Positions 6,548 through 15,538 of a DNA stretch of 47,554 nucleotides are shown one piece after another. Source of the stretch: Gammaproteobacteria bacterium (GTDB lineage: Bacteria > Pseudomonadota > Gammaproteobacteria > Burkholderiales > Rhodocyclaceae); contig JARFTZ010000058.1 in assembly GCA_029289235.1 (NCBI GenBank), forward strand, positions 1-47,554. The letters are read 5' to 3'. The notes under the pieces are model-generated. The model saw nothing but the letters and a program-made list of their open reading frames with translations. It ran no database searches and was not told the DNA's origin. Made by a program: the position numbers and the translations under genes. Each line of letters begins with the position of its first letter. The stretch's first letter is position 1.

Positions 6548-8401
6548 ATGGCAACGATTCGTTTGACGATGGCACAGGCGCTGGTGCGCTATCTCTCGGC
6601 CCAGAAGGTGGCAACGACCACCGGAACCGAGCCGCTCTTCGGTGGCGTCTGGGCCATATTCGGGCACGGGAACGTAGCCGGTCTGGGAGAGGCGCTGTAC
6701 GCGGCGCGCGACGTCCTGCCGACCTACCGGGCGCACAACGAGCAGGGCATGGCCTTGGCCGCCACGGCCTTCGCCAAGGCGCATTTCCGGCGCCGCCTGA
6801 TGGCAGTCACGACCTCCATCGGTCCCGGCTGTACCAATCTGGTGACGGCGGCGGCGACGGCGCACGTCAATCGCCTGCCGATGCTGCTGCTTCCCGGCGA
6901 CATTTTCGTTTCCCGCGATCCCGATCCGGTACTGCAGCAGGTCGAGGACTTCCAGGACGGCGGCGTTTCCGCCGTCGACTGCCTGCGCCCGGTGTCGCGT
7001 TACTTCGACCGGATCGTCACGCCGCATCAACTGCTTTCGGCGCTGCCGCGGGCGATGGCGATATTCTCCGACCCGGCCCTTTGCGGACCGGTCACCCTGG
7101 CGCTCCCGCAGGACGTTCAGGCCATGGCAGCCGACTGGCCGGAGGAGTTTTTTGCCGAACGCATCGTCGAATTCCGCCAGCCGCCGGCCGCCCCCCGGCA
7201 ACTGGCCGCAGCCGCCGCGATCCTGAAAACGGCGAAGCGCCCCCTGATCGTCTGCGGCGGCGGCGTGCTTTACAGCGAGGGAGGCTGCGAAGCGTTACAG
7301 CGCTTCTCCGAACGCCACGGCATCCCCATCGGCGAAACCCAGGCCGGCAAGGGCGCGTTGGCGTGGGATCACCCCTTCGTTTCGGGCGCAATTGGCGTCA
7401 CCGGCACACCGGCGGCGAATGCACTCGCCGCGGAGGCCGATGTCGTTCTGGCCGTCGGCACGCGGCTGCAGGACTTCACGACCGGATCGCATACGCTCTA
7501 TGCCAACGCCAGGCTCATCTCGATCAACGTCAACACATTCGACGCGATCAAATGGGGCGGACAAAGCGTCCAGGGCGACGCCGCACTCTCGCTCGACGCG
7601 CTGACTTCAGCGCAACCCGACTGGAAATCCGACGACAGCTGGCAGGCCCGGGCCCGGCAACTCAACGCGGAATGGCGCCATGCAATCGGCGACATCGTGC
7701 ATAGTTCCCGCGCCGATCTGCCGACCTACGCCGAAGTCATCGGCGCCATTCAGGACTCCTCGCCCGATTCGTCGTCGAAGGATATCGCCGTCTGCGCGGC
7801 GGGAACGCTGCCCGCCGAACTGCACAAACTGTGGCGATCCTCCGTTCCCGGAGGCTATCACATGGAATACGGCTATTCCTGCATGGGCTACGAGATCGCC
7901 GGCGGACTGGGCGTGAAAATGGCCCGCCCCGACCGCGAAGTCATCGTCATCGTCGGCGACGGCAGCTACCTGATGCTCAACAACGAACTGGCCACCTCGG
8001 TCATGCTCGGACAGAAGATCATCGTCGTGGTCACCGACAATTTCGGCTACGCCTGCATCACCCGCTTGCAGAAGGCCTGCGGTGGCGCGCCGTTCAACAA
8101 CATGTTCGAGGATTGCCTGCAGGCGCCCGGCGGCATGCCGACGATCGACTTTGCCGCCAACGCGCGCTCGCTCGGCGCGAAGGCCGAAAGCGTGAAGAGC
8201 ATTACCGATCTTGGCGAAGCCATGAAACGCGCCCGCGCGTCGGACACCTCCTACCTCATCAGCATCGTCATCGACGGCCCGCAAAGCACGCCGGAAGGCG
8301 GTTGCTGGTGGGAAGTAGGAATTCCCGAAGTATCCTCACGACCTGCCGTCGTGGCCGCCCGACAACAGCTTGAGGCAGAGAAGAAAAAACAGCGGATTTG
8401 A
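6548..8401 (+). CDS. iolD: 3D-(3,5/4)-trihydroxycyclohexane-1,2-dione hydrolase
   Basis: This 617-residue thiamine-diphosphate enzyme opens the ring of trihydroxycyclohexane-1,2-dione to give 5-deoxy-glucuronate, the third step of inositol breakdown. It has the three-domain layout of the acetolactate-synthase superfamily. The N-terminal pyrimidine-binding domain has HNEQGMALAA around residue 60, including the catalytic Glu. The central domain runs from about residue 215. The C-terminal domain has the ThDP/Mg motif GDGSYLMLNNE followed by TDNFGYACI, and the family-typical GGCWWEVGIPEVS near the end. ATG at 6548 follows GGGGAGG at ideal spacing, whereas the open frame extends to 6449 without similarity. 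It is the first gene of the rightward iolDEB operon. Confidence 0.93.
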   Translation: MATIRLTMAQALVRYLSAQKVATTTGTEPLFGGVWAIFGHGNVAGLGEALYAARDVLPTYRAHNEQGMALAATAFAKAHFRRRLMAVTTSIGPGCTNLVTAAATAHVNRLPMLLLPGDIFVSRDPDPVLQQVEDFQDGGVSAVDCLRPVSRYFDRIVTPHQLLSALPRAMAIFSDPALCGPVTLALPQDVQAMAADWPEEFFAERIVEFRQPPAAPRQLAAAAAILKTAKRPLIVCGGGVLYSEGGCEALQRFSERHGIPIGETQAGKGALAWDHPFVSGAIGVTGTPAANALAAEADVVLAVGTRLQDFTTGSHTLYANARLISINVNTFDAIKWGGQSVQGDAALSLDALTSAQPDWKSDDSWQARARQLNAEWRHAIGDIVHSSRADLPTYAEVIGAIQDSSPDSSSKDIAVCAAGTLPAELHKLWRSSVPGGYHMEYGYSCMGYEIAGGLGVKMARPDREVIVIVGDGSYLMLNNELATSVMLGQKIIVVVTDNFGYACITRLQKACGGAPFNNMFEDCLQAPGGMPTIDFAANARSLGAKAESVKSITDLGEAMKRARASDTSYLISIVIDGPQSTPEGGCWWEVGIPEVSSRPAVVAARQQLEAEKKKQRI

Positions 8402-8446
8402 AGCGAACGGACAAGACAATCAACGCATTGATCACATGAGGCAAAC

Positions 8447-9352
8447 ATGGGAAAACTTCAGGTAAGAATCGGCATCAACCCGATTTCATGGACCAACGAT
8501 GACCTGCCGCAGCTCGGCGGCGATACGCCGCTGGAAACCTGTCTGGCCGAGGGCTCCGAAATCGGCTACGAGGGGTTCGAACTGGGCAACAAGTTCCCGA
8601 AGGATCCGGAGCAACTGAAGGCGAAGCTGGCCGGCTACGGCGCGGTGGTCGTCTCGGGCTGGTACTCCGGCACGCTGGCGGAGAACAGCCTCGAACATGA
8701 AATCGAAGCCGTACAGGCGCACATGAAGAAACTGGTGCACAACGGCTGTGCCGTGATGGTCTACGGTGAAGTCGCCGGTTCCGTGCAGGGCCAGCAGCAG
8801 ACGCCGCTGTCGCGCCGCCCGCGCTTCCCCGGCATGGCCCAGTGGGAAGCCTACGCCAAGAAGCTCGACGCCTTTGGCGCCTATCTCAAGTCACACGGCA
8901 TCACCCTCGCCTACCATCACCACATGGGCGCGTACTGCGAAAGCCCGCAGGATCTCGACACCCTGATGCAGCTCACCAGCCCCAACGTCGGTTTGCTGTT
9001 CGACACGGGACACATCACGTTCGCCGGCGGCGACGCGCTGACCGAACTGCGGAAGCACATCGACCGCGTCGTCCATGTGCATTGCAAGGACGTGCGCCAG
9101 AACGTCATGCTGAAGGCGCGCAACAACGACCAGAGCTTCCTCAACTCCGTGCTCGACGGCGTCTTCACCGTTCCCGGCGACGGCATGATCGACTTCGGCC
9201 CGATTCTCCAGGAACTCGCCTACCACGACTATGCCGGCTGGCTGGTCGTCGAGGCCGAACAGGATCCCGCCGTGGCACCGAGCTACGAATACGCCAAGAA
9301 GGGCTACGACACACTGGCCGGACTGGTCAGGAAGATCAACGGAGCAAAGTGA
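8447..9352 (+). CDS. iolE: Inosose dehydratase (2-keto-myo-inositol dehydratase)
   Basis: This 301-residue TIM-barrel protein of the xylose isomerase-like superfamily should dehydrate scyllo-inosose to trihydroxycyclohexane-1,2-dione, the substrate of IolD. Family markers include the N-terminal GINPISWTNDDLP, the barrel segments GYEGFELGNKFP and LAYHHHMGAYCE, LLFDTGHITFAGGD (metal-ligand strand), VVHVHCKDVR and the C-terminal VVEAEQDPA. GAGG precedes the ATG at 6 bases. It lies 45 bases after iolD, and its stop codon overlaps the ribosome-binding site of iolB, indicating tight co-translation. Confidence 0.93.
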   Translation: MGKLQVRIGINPISWTNDDLPQLGGDTPLETCLAEGSEIGYEGFELGNKFPKDPEQLKAKLAGYGAVVVSGWYSGTLAENSLEHEIEAVQAHMKKLVHNGCAVMVYGEVAGSVQGQQQTPLSRRPRFPGMAQWEAYAKKLDAFGAYLKSHGITLAYHHHMGAYCESPQDLDTLMQLTSPNVGLLFDTGHITFAGGDALTELRKHIDRVVHVHCKDVRQNVMLKARNNDQSFLNSVLDGVFTVPGDGMIDFGPILQELAYHDYAGWLVVEAEQDPAVAPSYEYAKKGYDTLAGLVRKINGAK

Positions 9353-9362
9353 GGAGGCGCGC

Positions 9363-10154
9363 GTGAGCAAGTTATTGGTCAAGGCCCGCAAGGGCAAGGA
9401 GATCGCCTCCGTCACGCCGGCGTCGGCGGGCTGGGAGTACGTTGGCTTCGCCGCCTACCGGCTGCAACCGGGTGAGTCGGTCGAGTTCGAAGATCCGGCG
9501 CGCGAGGCGTGCCTCGTCGTCCTCGCCGGCAAGGCCGCGGTACGGGCCGGCGCGCTCGACTGCGGCGAACTCGGCACGCGCGAAAGCGTTTTCGACGACA
9601 AGGCCCCGGATGCCGCCTACGTGCCGAACGGCAGCAAGGTGAGCGCCACGGCGGTGACCGCCTGCGAGATCGCCATCGCCCATGCGCCCGGTTTCGGCAA
9701 CCACCCGGCGCGCGTGATCCGCGGCGAGAGCATCCACCGCTCGGTGCGCGGCAGCGGCAGCAACACCCGCTACGTCACCGACATCCTGCCGGCCGACCAG
9801 CCGGCCGACAGCCTGCTCGTCGTCGAAGTCGTCACGCCGTCGAGCCACTCGTCAAGCTACCCGCCGCACAAGCACGACACCGACAACCTGCCGAACGAGA
9901 GTTCCCTCGAAGAGACCTACTACCATCGGCTCAACCCGCCACAAGGGTACGTCCTGCAGCGCGTCTATACCGATGATCGCAGTCTCGACGAGGCGGTCGC
10001 GGCCGAGGACCACGACGTGGTGATGGTTCCGCGCGGCTACCATCCGGTAACCGTGCCGCACGGCTACACCTCCTACTACTTCAACGTGATGGCCGGCCCG
10101 AAACGCGACTGGGTATTCAAGAACGACCCGGCGCACGAATGGATGCTCAAGTGA
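9363..10154 (+). CDS. iolB: 5-deoxy-glucuronate isomerase
   Basis: This 263-residue bicupin-type enzyme isomerises 5-deoxy-glucuronate to 2-deoxy-5-keto-gluconate (DKG). The open frame runs back to 9231 inside iolE, but the GTG at 9363 is chosen. It follows GAGGAGG (9351-9357), which overlaps the iolE stop, and gives the expected length and N-terminus (SKLLVKARKGKE). The cupin metal-binding signature is seen in SYPPHKHDT and in the downstream Glu of SSLEETYYHRL. The conserved VMVPRGYHPV lies near the end. It is the last gene of the iolDEB operon. The product, DKG, would normally go to the kinase IolC, which is not in the window. Confidence 0.93.
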   Translation: MSKLLVKARKGKEIASVTPASAGWEYVGFAAYRLQPGESVEFEDPAREACLVVLAGKAAVRAGALDCGELGTRESVFDDKAPDAAYVPNGSKVSATAVTACEIAIAHAPGFGNHPARVIRGESIHRSVRGSGSNTRYVTDILPADQPADSLLVVEVVTPSSHSSSYPPHKHDTDNLPNESSLEETYYHRLNPPQGYVLQRVYTDDRSLDEAVAAEDHDVVMVPRGYHPVTVPHGYTSYYFNVMAGPKRDWVFKNDPAHEWMLK

Positions 10155-10160
10155 TATTGC

Positions 10161-10186
10161 CGTGGCGCCGCAGCAGCGGCGCCACG
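10161..10186. terminator. Perfect 11-bp hairpin after iolB
   Basis: CGTGGCGCCGC (10161-10171) pairs perfectly with GCGGCGCCACG (10176-10186) around AGCA, six bases after the iolB stop. It lies between convergent iolB and the phosphate-transporter gene. No strong U-run follows on either side, so it may block read-through in both directions by stem stability alone. Confidence 0.6.
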
Positions 10187-10224
10187 AGCGAATCAATTCA
10201 CACGGCAAGCCTCAGCCCCGGCAA

Positions 10225-11820
10225 TCAGGGCAGCATCATGCCCCTGATCGTGAAATACAGCATCGCGGCCATCAGGGCCGACGCTGGCACGGTGATCACC
10301 CACGCCGCCGCGATGCGGATAACCTGTGAACGCTTGACGAGTTCGCGCTTGTGCAGTTTCTTCAAGCCCTTGCGCTCGTCCTTGGAAACAATGCCCGGCG
10401 CAGCAGCAGTGTTTCCCCGTGCCTTGAGTTCACGCAGCATCGCTCCTTTTTCCTGGATTGAGGCCTTTTCAAACTCCTCTACGAACGCGGCGATCGCAGC
10501 GGCCCCTTCACCGGCGTGGTGCGCATGGATTTCGGCCAGCATGCGATCGTAGTTGGTCTTGAGATACTCCCGCAGAAACCCGACGCCAAATACGCCACCC
10601 ACGGCGATGTGCGTGGAACTGACGGGCAATCCCAACTGGCTGGCCACAATCACGGTAATCGTCGCTCCCATGGCGATGCAATACGCACGCATCTGGTCCA
10701 GTTCGGTGATTTCAGAGCCAACAGTTTTGATAACCTTGGGACCAAAAAGCACGAGGCCAAACGAAATACCGACCGCCCCGAGCATCATCACAAAGAGGGG
10801 GATCGGTGCGGATTTGCCGATCGAACCGCTACCTGCAATGATATCGACGATCGCCGCCAATGGACCGATCGCATTGGCCACATCATTCGAACCGTGGGCA
10901 AAACTCAACAATGCCGCGGCAAAGATCAGGGGAACGTTGAACAGTCGATTCACGCTCTCCTTGGTGTTTGAAGCGAGACCACCATTGTGGCTCAGCCTTT
11001 TCCGCACGATGAAGAATACCGCCGCACCTGCAAGCAGGCCATACACGGCCGCGGCAACGAAACCCACTTTCCAGATCTTGCTCAACCCTTTCAGCAACAG
11101 ATAGCAGGTGAAAATCGCAACCATCAGTCCGACGAGAAGCGGAACCGTACGGCATGCCGCATCGCTCATATCCTGCTGATAGGTGATGCTGCGCTTGATC
11201 AGATAGAGGAAGGCCGCCGCGAAAAAAGCCCCGAGGACCGGCGAGATAACCCAACTCGCCGCGATGCTGCCCATCGTCGCCCAATTGACGATCTCCGGCC
11301 CGGCCGCAGCCGCTCCCGCACCCAGCACAGCGCCGACGATCGAGTGCGTGGTCGATACCGGCGCGCCGACCGCCGTGGCGATGTTCAGCCAAAGCGCTCC
11401 AGCGAGCAAAGCAGCGAGCATCAACCAGACAAACACGCTCGAACTTGGGATGAGATCGGGGTTGATGATTCCGCTGCGGATAGTCCCAACAACCTCTCCG
11501 CCTGCAATCAGCGCCCCGGCAGCTTCAAAAATGGCCGCAATTGCCAACGCGCCGCCCATCGTCAGCGCCTTGGAACCGACCGCCGGGCCCACGTTGTTGG
11601 CAACGTCGTTGGCGCCGATGTTCATGGCCATGTAGCCGCCGATCGCAACGGCCACAAGGAAAAACAGATTCGGCTGGGCGGTGCCATAGCGCGCGGAGTA
11701 ATAAACAGCGGCGGCGATAAAAACCGCCCCCACGACAAGACGCGACAAGTCTCGAAAAACCGAACGAGACTTCCCCACGTCAGGACCGGCCTGAACGGAT
11801 TCCTTTTTAGTGCCTGGCAT
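10225..11820 (-). CDS. Inorganic phosphate transporter, PiT family
   Basis: This 531-residue polytopic membrane protein carries both duplicated PiT signature motifs, GANDVANNVGPAVGSKAL near residue 68 and GSNDVANAIGPLAAI near residue 310. These define cation-coupled, low-affinity phosphate uptake. A basic, soluble segment (about residues 435-500, rich in Lys/Arg/Glu) interrupts the C-terminal helices, as in longer bacterial PiT proteins. AGGGAG precedes the ATG. It is the last leftward gene before the convergent iol operon, 77 bases beyond the exonuclease stop. No PhoU-like DUF47 partner gene is adjacent. Sulfate permease activity, known for a subset of PiT homologues, cannot be ruled out. 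Confidence 0.85.
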   Translation of the reverse strand: MPGTKKESVQAGPDVGKSRSVFRDLSRLVVGAVFIAAAVYYSARYGTAQPNLFFLVAVAIGGYMAMNIGANDVANNVGPAVGSKALTMGGALAIAAIFEAAGALIAGGEVVGTIRSGIINPDLIPSSSVFVWLMLAALLAGALWLNIATAVGAPVSTTHSIVGAVLGAGAAAAGPEIVNWATMGSIAASWVISPVLGAFFAAAFLYLIKRSITYQQDMSDAACRTVPLLVGLMVAIFTCYLLLKGLSKIWKVGFVAAAVYGLLAGAAVFFIVRKRLSHNGGLASNTKESVNRLFNVPLIFAAALLSFAHGSNDVANAIGPLAAIVDIIAGSGSIGKSAPIPLFVMMLGAVGISFGLVLFGPKVIKTVGSEITELDQMRAYCIAMGATITVIVASQLGLPVSSTHIAVGGVFGVGFLREYLKTNYDRMLAEIHAHHAGEGAAAIAAFVEEFEKASIQEKGAMLRELKARGNTAAAPGIVSKDERKGLKKLHKRELVKRSQVIRIAAAWVITVPASALMAAMLYFTIRGMMLP

Positions 11821-11897
11821 TAAATCTCCCTGTCATTTCCAAACTCAAGTACATCAACAGCAATAAGCAGCACGGTGGTGCGACAATCAGTTTCGGC

Positions 11898-12692
11898 CTA
11901 TCCGGCCCACGCCGCCAGGAACTCTCCCCAGTGCGGCTTGTTCAGTTTCCCCAGTTCGTCACGCACGAAGGCTATTTCCGCATCGTATTCGCCACGCGAC
12001 ATCTCGCCGCGCATCAGCCGGAAACGCAGGAACACCAGGTAGGTGTTCATCACGTCGGTTTCGCAGTAGTCGCAGATGCCGGCAATCTCACCGCTCTGCC
12101 ATGCCTCCCAGACCTTGCTGCCGTCCATGCCAAGCTTGCCGGGGAAGCCGATCAGCTTGGCGAGGTCGTCGAGCGGCGCGTTGGCGCGCGGCTGATACAG
12201 GGCCAAGAGGTCCATCAGGTCGAGATGGCGGGTGTGGTAGCGGCTGATGTAGTTGTTCCACTTGAAGTCGCGGCTGTCGTTGTAGTCGCCGTCGCCAAGA
12301 TCCCAGTAGCGAGGGGCGACAACGCCGTGGATCAGCCCGCGGTAGTGGAGCACCGGCAGGTCGAAGCCGCCGCCGTTCCACGAGACGATTTGCGGCGTGA
12401 ATTTCTCGACGCCGTCAAAGAAGCGCTGGATGATTTCAGCTTCACTTTGCTCCGGCTCGGCCAGCGACCACACGCGCAGATCCTTGCCGGCGCGCAGGAC
12501 GCACGAGATGACGGCGACGCGCTGCAGGTAATGCGGCAGGAAGTCGCTGCCGTTCTGCGCCCGCCGCTGCTGGAAGGCCATTTCCGCCACTTCGGCGTCG
12601 GACAGCGCCGGATCGAGGTCGTGCAAACGCCGCAGGCCCGGCACATCGGGGATCGTCTCGATATCGAAGATCAGGACAGGCTTCACGCTCAT
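11898..12692 (-). CDS. DEDDy-type 3'-5' exonuclease related to the PolB proofreading domain
   Basis: This 264-residue protein matches the stand-alone family of predicted 3'-5' exonucleases related to the proofreading domain of family B DNA polymerases (PF10108). Exo motif I is FDIETIPD (Asp10, Glu12), motif II lies in IVSWNGGGFDLPVL, and motif III is YCETD (Tyr-X3-Asp), which places it in the DEDDy class. The polymerase domain is absent. The start at 12692 overlaps the cysM stop by four bases (ATGA). A longer open frame running back into cysM has no support. The biological role of these proteins in DNA or RNA processing is not settled. Confidence 0.83.
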   Translation of the reverse strand: MSVKPVLIFDIETIPDVPGLRRLHDLDPALSDAEVAEMAFQQRRAQNGSDFLPHYLQRVAVISCVLRAGKDLRVWSLAEPEQSEAEIIQRFFDGVEKFTPQIVSWNGGGFDLPVLHYRGLIHGVVAPRYWDLGDGDYNDSRDFKWNNYISRYHTRHLDLMDLLALYQPRANAPLDDLAKLIGFPGKLGMDGSKVWEAWQSGEIAGICDYCETDVMNTYLVFLRFRLMRGEMSRGEYDAEIAFVRDELGKLNKPHWGEFLAAWAG

Positions 12693-13588
12693 GCCGGGAA
12701 GACGCCTGTTGAAAGATAACGGTCGCCGCGGTCGCAAACGATCGTCGCGATCGTTGCGTTGCTGACCTCGGCGGCCAAACGCAAAGCCACGGCCACCGCA
12801 CCACCGGACGAAATCCCGGCGAAGATCCCCTCCTCGCTGGCCAGGCGGCGCGTCATTTTCTCTGCCTCGCCTTGAGAAATCGCTTCGACACGGTCGACCA
12901 ACGTACGATCGAAGATTTTCGGCAGGTACGCTTCCGGCCACTTGCGGATACCGGGAATCTGCGAGCCGTCCTCGGGCTGGCAGCCGACGATGCAGACAGC
13001 AGGGTTCTGTTCCTTGAGATAGCGCGAAACGCCCATGATCGTGCCGGTGGTGCCCATGCTGCTGACGAAATGGGTGACGCGCCCTTCGGTGTCGCGCCAG
13101 ATTTCCGGGCCGGTGCCCTCGTAATGCGCCAAGGGGTTGTCCGGATTGGCGAACTGGTCGAGGATCACGCCCTTGCCTTCGTCGCGCAGTTTCTCGGCGA
13201 CGTCGCGCGCGAGTTCCATGCCGCCGTCGCGCGGGGTGAGCACCAGCTCCGCGCCGAAGGCTCGCATGGTCTGGCGGCGCTCGATGCTCTGGTTCTCCGG
13301 CATGACCAGGATCATGCGGTAGCCACCCATCGCCGCGGCCATGGCCAGCGCGATGCCGGTGTTGCCGGAAGTCGCCTCGATCAGCGTATCGCCCGGCTTG
13401 ATGTCACCTCGCCGCGCTGCGCGCGTGATCATCGACAGCGCCGGCCTGTCCTTGACCGACCCGGCCGGGTTGTTGCCTTCCAGCTTGGCCAGGATGACGT
13501 TGCCGCGCGCCTCGACCTCCTTGCCCGGCAGGCGCTTCAGGCGCACCAGCGGCGTGTTGCCGACGTAGTCCTCGAGCGTCTTATACAT
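12689..13588 (-). CDS. cysM: Cysteine synthase B (O-acetylserine/thiosulfate sulfhydrylase)
   Basis: This 299-residue PLP enzyme makes cysteine from O-acetylserine and sulfide, and as CysM typically also S-sulfocysteine from thiosulfate. The PLP lysine is Lys46 in [11 protein letters not shown]. The phosphate/substrate loop [12 protein letters not shown] and the glycine-rich [11 protein letters not shown] loop near the C-terminus are intact. The length and the [15 protein letters not shown] stretch favour CysM over CysK. The start lies eight bases inside hldD, and the 3' end overlaps the exonuclease gene, so all three are probably translationally coupled. Confidence 0.92.
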   Translation of the reverse strand: MYKTLEDYVGNTPLVRLKRLPGKEVEARGNVILAKLEGNNPAGSVKDRPALSMITRAARRGDIKPGDTLIEATSGNTGIALAMAAAMGGYRMILVMPENQSIERRQTMRAFGAELVLTPRDGGMELARDVAEKLRDEGKGVILDQFANPDNPLAHYEGTGPEIWRDTEGRVTHFVSSMGTTGTIMGVSRYLKEQNPAVCIVGCQPEDGSQIPGIRKWPEAYLPKIFDRTLVDRVEAISQGEAEKMTRRLASEEGIFAGISSGGAVAVALRLAAEVSNATIATIVCDRGDRYLSTGVFPA

Positions 13589-14585
13589 GGCGGTTCAACC
13601 ATTGCACGTACTGCGCCACGCCTTCCTCGACACTGGCGAACGGGGCGTCGTAGCCGGCCTGGCGCAGCTTGGTGAGATCGGCCTGGGTGAAGCTCTGGTA
13701 CTTTCCTTTCAGCGCCTCTGGGAAGGGGATGTATTCGATGAGGCCTTGCCCCAGCAGTGCGTCGAGCGGTTCCGCCGCCTTGCCCTGCAGGACGCGACAG
13801 CTGTTGACGTTGGCCGCGGCGAGTTCATTGAAGCTTTGCGCCCGGCCGGTGCCGACGTTGAAGATGCCTGATTTGTCCGGATGATCGAGGAAGAACAGAT
13901 TGACCTTGGCCACATCGCCGACATAGACGAAATCGCGCTTCTGCTCGCCGTTAGCGTAGCCGTCGCAGCCCTCGAACAACTTGACCTTGCCTTCGGTGCG
14001 AAACTGGTTGTAGTGGTGGAAGGCCACCGACGCCATGCGTCCCTTGTGCGATTCGCGCGGACCGTAGACGTTGAAATAGCGGAAGCCGGCGATCTGCGAG
14101 TTGTTACCCTGCGCCTCCGCCAGGCGCTGGCGAACGATCTGGTCGAAAAGGAACTTGGAGTAACCGTATACGTTGAGCGGCCCCTCGCAGGCGCGCTCCT
14201 CGCGGAACTCGCTGCTGCCGCCATAAGTCGCCGCACTTGATGCGTAGAGAAACTGGACCTTCTGCTCCTGGCACCAGTCGAGCATGGCCAGCGAGTAGCG
14301 GAAGTTGTTTTCCATCATGTAATGGCCGTCCTGCTCCATGGTGTCGGAACAGGCTCCCTGATGCAGTACGGCATCGACGGCGCCGTCGAAATGACCGGCC
14401 AGCAGGCGTTCGATGAAACCTTCCTTGTCGAGATAATCGGCAATGTCGCAATCGACGAGGTTCTTGAATTTCTCGGCGCGCTTCAGGTTGTCGACGGCGA
14501 TGATCTTCGTGACGCCGCGCTCGTTCAACGCCTTGACGACATTCGCTCCGATAAAACCGGCGGCGCCGGTGACGATGGTGTACAT
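13581..14585 (-). CDS. hldD: ADP-L-glycero-D-manno-heptose-6-epimerase
   Basis: This 334-residue short-chain epimerase converts ADP-D-glycero- to ADP-L-glycero-manno-heptose, the precursor of the LPS inner core. It has the NADP-binding [11 protein letters not shown] motif at the N-terminus. The family's substrate stretch [14 protein letters not shown], the SSAATYGG segment, the catalytic YGYSK (Tyr-X3-Lys) and the conserved [20 protein letters not shown] are all present. It follows the kinase gene rfaE1 by nine bases and overlaps cysM by eight, so it is in the heptose/LapB operon. Confidence 0.95.
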   Translation of the reverse strand: MYTIVTGAAGFIGANVVKALNERGVTKIIAVDNLKRAEKFKNLVDCDIADYLDKEGFIERLLAGHFDGAVDAVLHQGACSDTMEQDGHYMMENNFRYSLAMLDWCQEQKVQFLYASSAATYGGSSEFREERACEGPLNVYGYSKFLFDQIVRQRLAEAQGNNSQIAGFRYFNVYGPRESHKGRMASVAFHHYNQFRTEGKVKLFEGCDGYANGEQKRDFVYVGDVAKVNLFFLDHPDKSGIFNVGTGRAQSFNELAAANVNSCRVLQGKAAEPLDALLGQGLIEYIPFPEALKGKYQSFTQADLTKLRQAGYDAPFASVEEGVAQYVQWLNRHV

Positions 14586-14594
14586 GAGAACTCC

Positions 14595-15527
14595 TTATTT
14601 CAAAGCGGCCGCCAGTTCGTCGCGGGTAACGACTGCGGTCCCGAGTTTTCCGACAACGATGCCGGCAGCGACGTTCGCCACGTGAATCGCCGGTTCCCAG
14701 TCGGCGCCGCTGGCGAGCATCACTCCCAACGTCGCGATGACCGTATCGCCGGCACCGGACACGTCGAACACTTCCCGTGCCACGGCCTTTTCGTGAATCG
14801 CCCGGTCGGCGAGAAACAGTGACATCCCTTCCTCGCTGCGGGTGACCAGCAGCGCATCCAGTTGCAACTGCTCGCGCAATTCGGTGGCCTTGCGCTCCAG
14901 ATCGGCTTCATCCTTCCAGCGTCCGGCCACGTCGCGCATCTCGGAGCGATTCGGCGTCACCACCGTTGCCCCGGCATAGGCGGAATAATCGTCGCCCTTG
15001 GGATCGATCAGGACGATCTTTCCGGCCCCGCGCGCCAACGCGATCATTTCGCTGATATGTGTCAGCCCACCTTTTCCGTAGTCGGAAAAAACCACGGCGT
15101 CGCAATCCGGAAGGCGTTGCGCAAAATCTGCAAGCTTGGCGCGCAGAACTTCGTGAGACGGGCGATTTTCGAAGTCGATCCGCAAGAGCTGTTGCTGTCG
15201 CCCGATCACGCGCAGCTTGACCGTCGTCGACACCGCATCGTCGACGTGCAGGCTGGCATCGATCCCTCCGTCGCGCACCAGACGCGCCAGACTTTCGCCG
15301 GCTTCGTCCCTGCCGACCAGGGAAAGCAACGAAACACGCGCACCGAGTGCCGCCGCATTGCGCGCCACGTTGGCCGCCCCGCCCGGTCGCTCCTCGCAGC
15401 GCTCGACCCTGACGACCGGCACCGGCGCCTCCGGAGAGATGCGCGAGACATCACCGAACCAGTAGCGGTCCAGCATCACGTCACCGACAATCAGCAGTCG
15501 GACAGTGGAGAGATCAGGCAAAACCAT
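14595..15527 (-). CDS. rfaE1: D-glycero-beta-D-manno-heptose-7-phosphate kinase
   Basis: This 310-residue PfkB/ribokinase-family kinase phosphorylates heptose 7-phosphate at C1 in ADP-heptose synthesis. Domain markers are GDVMLDRYWFGDVSRISPEAPVPV at the N-terminus (interrupted here only by family-typical residues), GGAANVARN, and the PfkB C-terminal signature DVSGAGDTVIA with its catalytic Asp. Unlike Escherichia coli HldE it ends after the kinase domain. The adenylyltransferase half (RfaE2/HldC) must be encoded elsewhere, as is common in betaproteobacteria. ATG at 15527 was chosen because the 38 upstream codons lie inside lapB and have no similarity to the family. Confidence 0.92.
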   Translation of the reverse strand: MVLPDLSTVRLLIVGDVMLDRYWFGDVSRISPEAPVPVVRVERCEERPGGAANVARNAAALGARVSLLSLVGRDEAGESLARLVRDGGIDASLHVDDAVSTTVKLRVIGRQQQLLRIDFENRPSHEVLRAKLADFAQRLPDCDAVVFSDYGKGGLTHISEMIALARGAGKIVLIDPKGDDYSAYAGATVVTPNRSEMRDVAGRWKDEADLERKATELREQLQLDALLVTRSEEGMSLFLADRAIHEKAVAREVFDVSGAGDTVIATLGVMLASGADWEPAIHVANVAAGIVVGKLGTAVVTRDELAAALK

Positions 15528-15538
15528 GCGGGCAAATC

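Noticed and set aside
9231-9362. Longer N-terminus for IolB within iolE
   Set aside because: The extra 44 residues are the out-of-frame reading of iolE, and the GTG at 9363 has GAGGAGG.
14595-15527. RfaE1 as a truncated bifunctional HldE
   Set aside because: Separate kinase and adenylyltransferase genes are normal in betaproteobacteria, and the kinase domain is complete.
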